The notes under the pieces: model-generated | The model's database searches: none | The model's input: only the letters and a program-made list of their open reading frames with translations | Told to the model about the DNA's origin: nothing | Assembly (NCBI RefSeq): GCF_001618005.1 | Contig: NZ_LQXA01000048.1 | Span: 1 to 55,910 of the forward strand | DNA length: 55,910 nucleotides | Direction of reading: 5' to 3' | Origin: Clavibacter tessellarius | GTDB lineage: Bacteria > Actinomycetota > Actinomycetes > Actinomycetales > Microbacteriaceae | Shown here: positions 53,822 through 55,910 of the stretch, piece after piece | Layout of the letters: every line of letters begins with the position of its first letter | Numbering within the stretch: position 1 is the first letter of the stretch | Translations under genes and position numbers: made by a program

Positions 53822-54616
53822 ATGCGCATCGACCTCACCGGATCCACCGCCCTCGTCACGGGCTCCACGCAGGGCATCGGCTTCGCGATCGCGGAGGGGC
53901 TCGCCGACGCGGGCGCCCGCGTGATCGTCAACGGCCGCGACGAGGAGCGCACGGCCGCCGCCCGCGACCGGCTGCTCGCCGCGCATCCGGGCGCCGCCGT
54001 CGAGGCGCTCGCGGCCGACGTCGCCACCGAGGACGGCGCCGCCCGCGCGGTCGAGGCCTTCCCCGAGGTCGACGTGCTCGTCAACAACCTCGGGATCTTC
54101 GGCTCGGCCGACCCGTTCGCCATCACCGACGACGAGTGGCGCCGCTACTTCGAGGTCAACGTGCTCGCGTCCGTGCGCCTCACCCGCGCGTACCTGCCCG
54201 GCATGATGGCGCGCGGCTGGGGCCGGGTGCAGTACATCGCGAGCGACTCGGCCGTCGTCACGCCGGCCGAGATGATCCACTACGGCGTCTCGAAGACCGC
54301 GCTCCTCGGGGTCTCGCGTGGCTTCGCCAAGGCCGCGGCCGGATCCGGCGTCACCGTCAACTGCGTCATGGCCGGCCCCACGCACACCGGCGGCGTCGAG
54401 GCGTTCGCGCGCGAGCTCGTGGGCGACGACCTGCCGTGGGACGAGGCGCAGCGGGAGTTCATGCGGGAGCACCGGCCGCAGTCGCTCATCCAGCGGCTGA
54501 TCGAGCCGGAGGAGATCGCGAACATGTGCGTGTACCTGGCGTCGCGGCAGGCGTCGGCGACGACCGGCGGCGCGCTGCGGGTCGACGGCGGGTACGTGGA
54601 CGCGATCCTGCCGTAG
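53822..54616 (+). CDS. Short-chain dehydrogenase/reductase (SDR)
   Basis: A 264-residue NAD(P)-dependent oxidoreductase. Cofactor motif TGSTQGIG (TGxxxGIG), structural NNLG, catalytic Ser in IASDSAVV, and YGVSK (YxxxK) are all intact; the C-terminal TGGALRVDGGY is typical. Substrate unknown, perhaps a sugar or polyol given its partner. The ATG at 53822 has GGAAGG about seven bases upstream. Confidence 0.9.
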   Translation: MRIDLTGSTALVTGSTQGIGFAIAEGLADAGARVIVNGRDEERTAAARDRLLAAHPGAAVEALAADVATEDGAARAVEAFPEVDVLVNNLGIFGSADPFAITDDEWRRYFEVNVLASVRLTRAYLPGMMARGWGRVQYIASDSAVVTPAEMIHYGVSKTALLGVSRGFAKAAAGSGVTVNCVMAGPTHTGGVEAFARELVGDDLPWDEAQREFMREHRPQSLIQRLIEPEEIANMCVYLASRQASATTGGALRVDGGYVDAILP

Positions 54617-54655
54617 CCGGCCGGGCGCGCCGGGCGACGCCGTGGCCGTGCCGGG

Positions 54656-55910
54656 TCAGCCGGCCAGGTGCCGCCGGATCGCCTCCACGCCGACCTCGAC
54701 CTCGCGGAACGACGTGGTCAACGGGCTGAGCCCGAGGCGGAGGCCGGACGGCGCGCGGAAGTCGGGGATCACGCCCTCCTCCCACAGCGCGCCCACGATG
54801 TCGCGGAACCGCGGGTGGTCGACGCTCACGTGGCTGCCGCGGCGCTCCTCCTCGCGCGGGCTCGCGACGCGCGCGCCGAGCGGCACGAGGTCGCGGTCGA
54901 CGAGGGCGAGCGCGAAGCCGGTGAGGGCGAGGGACTTCGCGCGGATCGCGGGCATGCCCGCCTCCTCGATGAGCGCGATCATGTCCTGCATCGCCAGCAT
55001 CCCGACGATGGGCGGCGTGCCGCTGAGGAAGCGGCGGATCCCGTCGGCCGGCACGTACTCCGGCCCCATCGCGAAGACGTCCTGCGCGCCCATCCAGCCC
55101 TGGATCGGCTGCCGCAGCTCCCGCTGCAGGTCGCTCCGCACGTAGCCGTGCGCGGGCGCGCCCGGCCCGCCGTCGAGGTACTTGTAGCTGCAGCCGACCG
55201 CGAGGTCGACGCCCCACGCGTCGAGCTCGGTGGGGATCACGCCGACGGAGTGGCAGGTGTCCCAGAGCACGAGCGCGCCGGCGTCGTGCACGATGCGGGT
55301 GATCCGCGGCACGTCCGCGAGGAACCCGGAGCGGTACGCGACCTGGCTGAGCACGACGAGCGCGGTGCGCTCCCCCACGGCCTCCGCGACGAGCGCGGGG
55401 CTCACCCCGGCGTCGGGCGCGACGTCGATCCACCGGATCGTCATGCCGCACTCCTCGGCGACGCCCTCGAGCACGAAGCGGTCGGTCGGGAAGTTGTCGG
55501 TGTCGATCACGAGCTCGTCGCGGCCGGGACGCGCGCGGACGGCGGCGCGCACGAGCTTGTAGAGGATCACCGTGGTCGAGTCGCCGACGAACGTCTGGCC
55601 GGGCGCGGCCCCGTACGCGACGCGGCCGAGGTCGTCGCCGATGCGCGTGGGCATGGCGAGCCAGTCCTCGTCCCAGCCGCGGATGAGGCGGCCGCCCCAC
55701 TGGTCGCGGACGAAGGACGCGACGCGGTCGACGCTCGCGATGGTCGGCCGCCCGAGCGAGTTGCCGTCGAGGTAGGCGACCACGTCGTCGGCCTGCACGA
55801 ACAGGTCGCGGAACCGGGCGAGCGGGTCGCGCGCGTCGAGGTCGGCGGCGGTCGGGATCGGCGCGGTGTCGGGCGCGGGCGCGTCGGCAGGCGCGGTGCC
55901 GGGCGCGGCG
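54656..55910 (-). CDS. kynU: Kynureninase (N-terminus beyond the window)
   Basis: At least 418 residues of a PLP-dependent kynureninase that cleaves kynurenine to anthranilate and alanine in tryptophan degradation. YLDGNSLGRP is the N-terminal signature. FVGDSTTVILYK, the Asp of LVIDTDNFPTDRF and the PLP-lysine motif GCSYKYLDGGPG are present. The frame stays open to the window end; upstream codons read DPLARFRDLFVQADD, as in relatives, so the GTG at 55798 is internal and the true start lies outside. No other tryptophan-pathway gene is visible here. Confidence 0.92.
   Translation of the reverse strand, partial: AAPGTAPADAPAPDTAPIPTAADLDARDPLARFRDLFVQADDVVAYLDGNSLGRPTIASVDRVASFVRDQWGGRLIRGWDEDWLAMPTRIGDDLGRVAYGAAPGQTFVGDSTTVILYKLVRAAVRARPGRDELVIDTDNFPTDRFVLEGVAEECGMTIRWIDVAPDAGVSPALVAEAVGERTALVVLSQVAYRSGFLADVPRITRIVHDAGALVLWDTCHSVGVIPTELDAWGVDLAVGCSYKYLDGGPGAPAHGYVRSDLQRELRQPIQGWMGAQDVFAMGPEYVPADGIRRFLSGTPPIVGMLAMQDMIALIEEAGMPAIRAKSLALTGFALALVDRDLVPLGARVASPREEERRGSHVSVDHPRFRDIVGALWEEGVIPDFRAPSGLRLGLSPLTTSFREVEVGVEAIRRHLAG

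Overview
The window is very GC-rich (roughly 70-75%), densely coded, and has many GTG/TTG starts, ATGA stop-start overlaps and promoters with a TANNNT -10 box six or seven bases before the start codon. Together with the gene content (tadA, upp, panD, serS, pheA, pgm, phr, an LCP cell-wall enzyme, a sortase substrate, LacI and TetR regulators) this points to an actinobacterium of the Microbacteriaceae, most likely Clavibacter or a close relative. That placement is from general resemblance; no search was run. I see no insertion sequence, phage, CRISPR array or replication origin.

Layout. 0-2.3 kb: a CDF metal exporter, then three tandem copies of a small secreted His/Cys-rich peptide gene. 2.3-10.3 kb: tadA, upp, a leaderless mini-ORF before a winged-helix regulator, a candidate small RNA, a MarR regulator, a membrane glycosyltransferase, photolyase, a BrkB/YihY membrane protein and panD. 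10.3-16 kb: a second candidate small RNA, a PlsC-like acyltransferase, an aldo/keto reductase, a Cys/His-start hypothetical, an AlaX-like editing protein, a LuxR-type remnant, tRNA-Arg and a GH13 enzyme. 16-20 kb: a sugar locus (LacI regulator, ThuA protein, Gfo/Idh/MocA dehydrogenase) with a palindromic operator. 20-27 kb: two tRNA-Ser genes, LCP protein, HAD phosphatase, serS, pheA, pgm, DUF2809. 27-35 kb: an amidase-like lipoprotein, a frameshifted secreted-protein gene, GNAT, lipoate ligase, Pr6Pr membrane protein, an AlkB-like dioxygenase behind a LexA-type SOS box, and a Tat-exported phospholipase C.

34.8-43.6 kb is the most unusual part: two paralogous TetR regulators, each divergent from a secreted-protein gene; a two-gene operon of an S53 (sedolisin) protease and an LPXTG surface protein; and two secreted proteins with a hydrophobic four-cysteine C-terminal domain. 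A third family member lies at 28.6-29.2 kb, broken by an apparent one-base insertion. The palindrome next to the second TetR gene recurs (13 of 16 bases) upstream of the broken paralogue. I propose a small TetR-controlled regulon of secreted four-cysteine proteins of unknown function as the candidate undescribed system.

43.6-55.9 kb: GNAT plus lysophospholipase, the conserved circularly permuted ATP-grasp / alpha-E / transglutaminase operon, a two-glycosyltransferase operon (one with a HEAT-like N-terminus), a Gfo/Idh plus SDR operon, and kynureninase cut by the window end.
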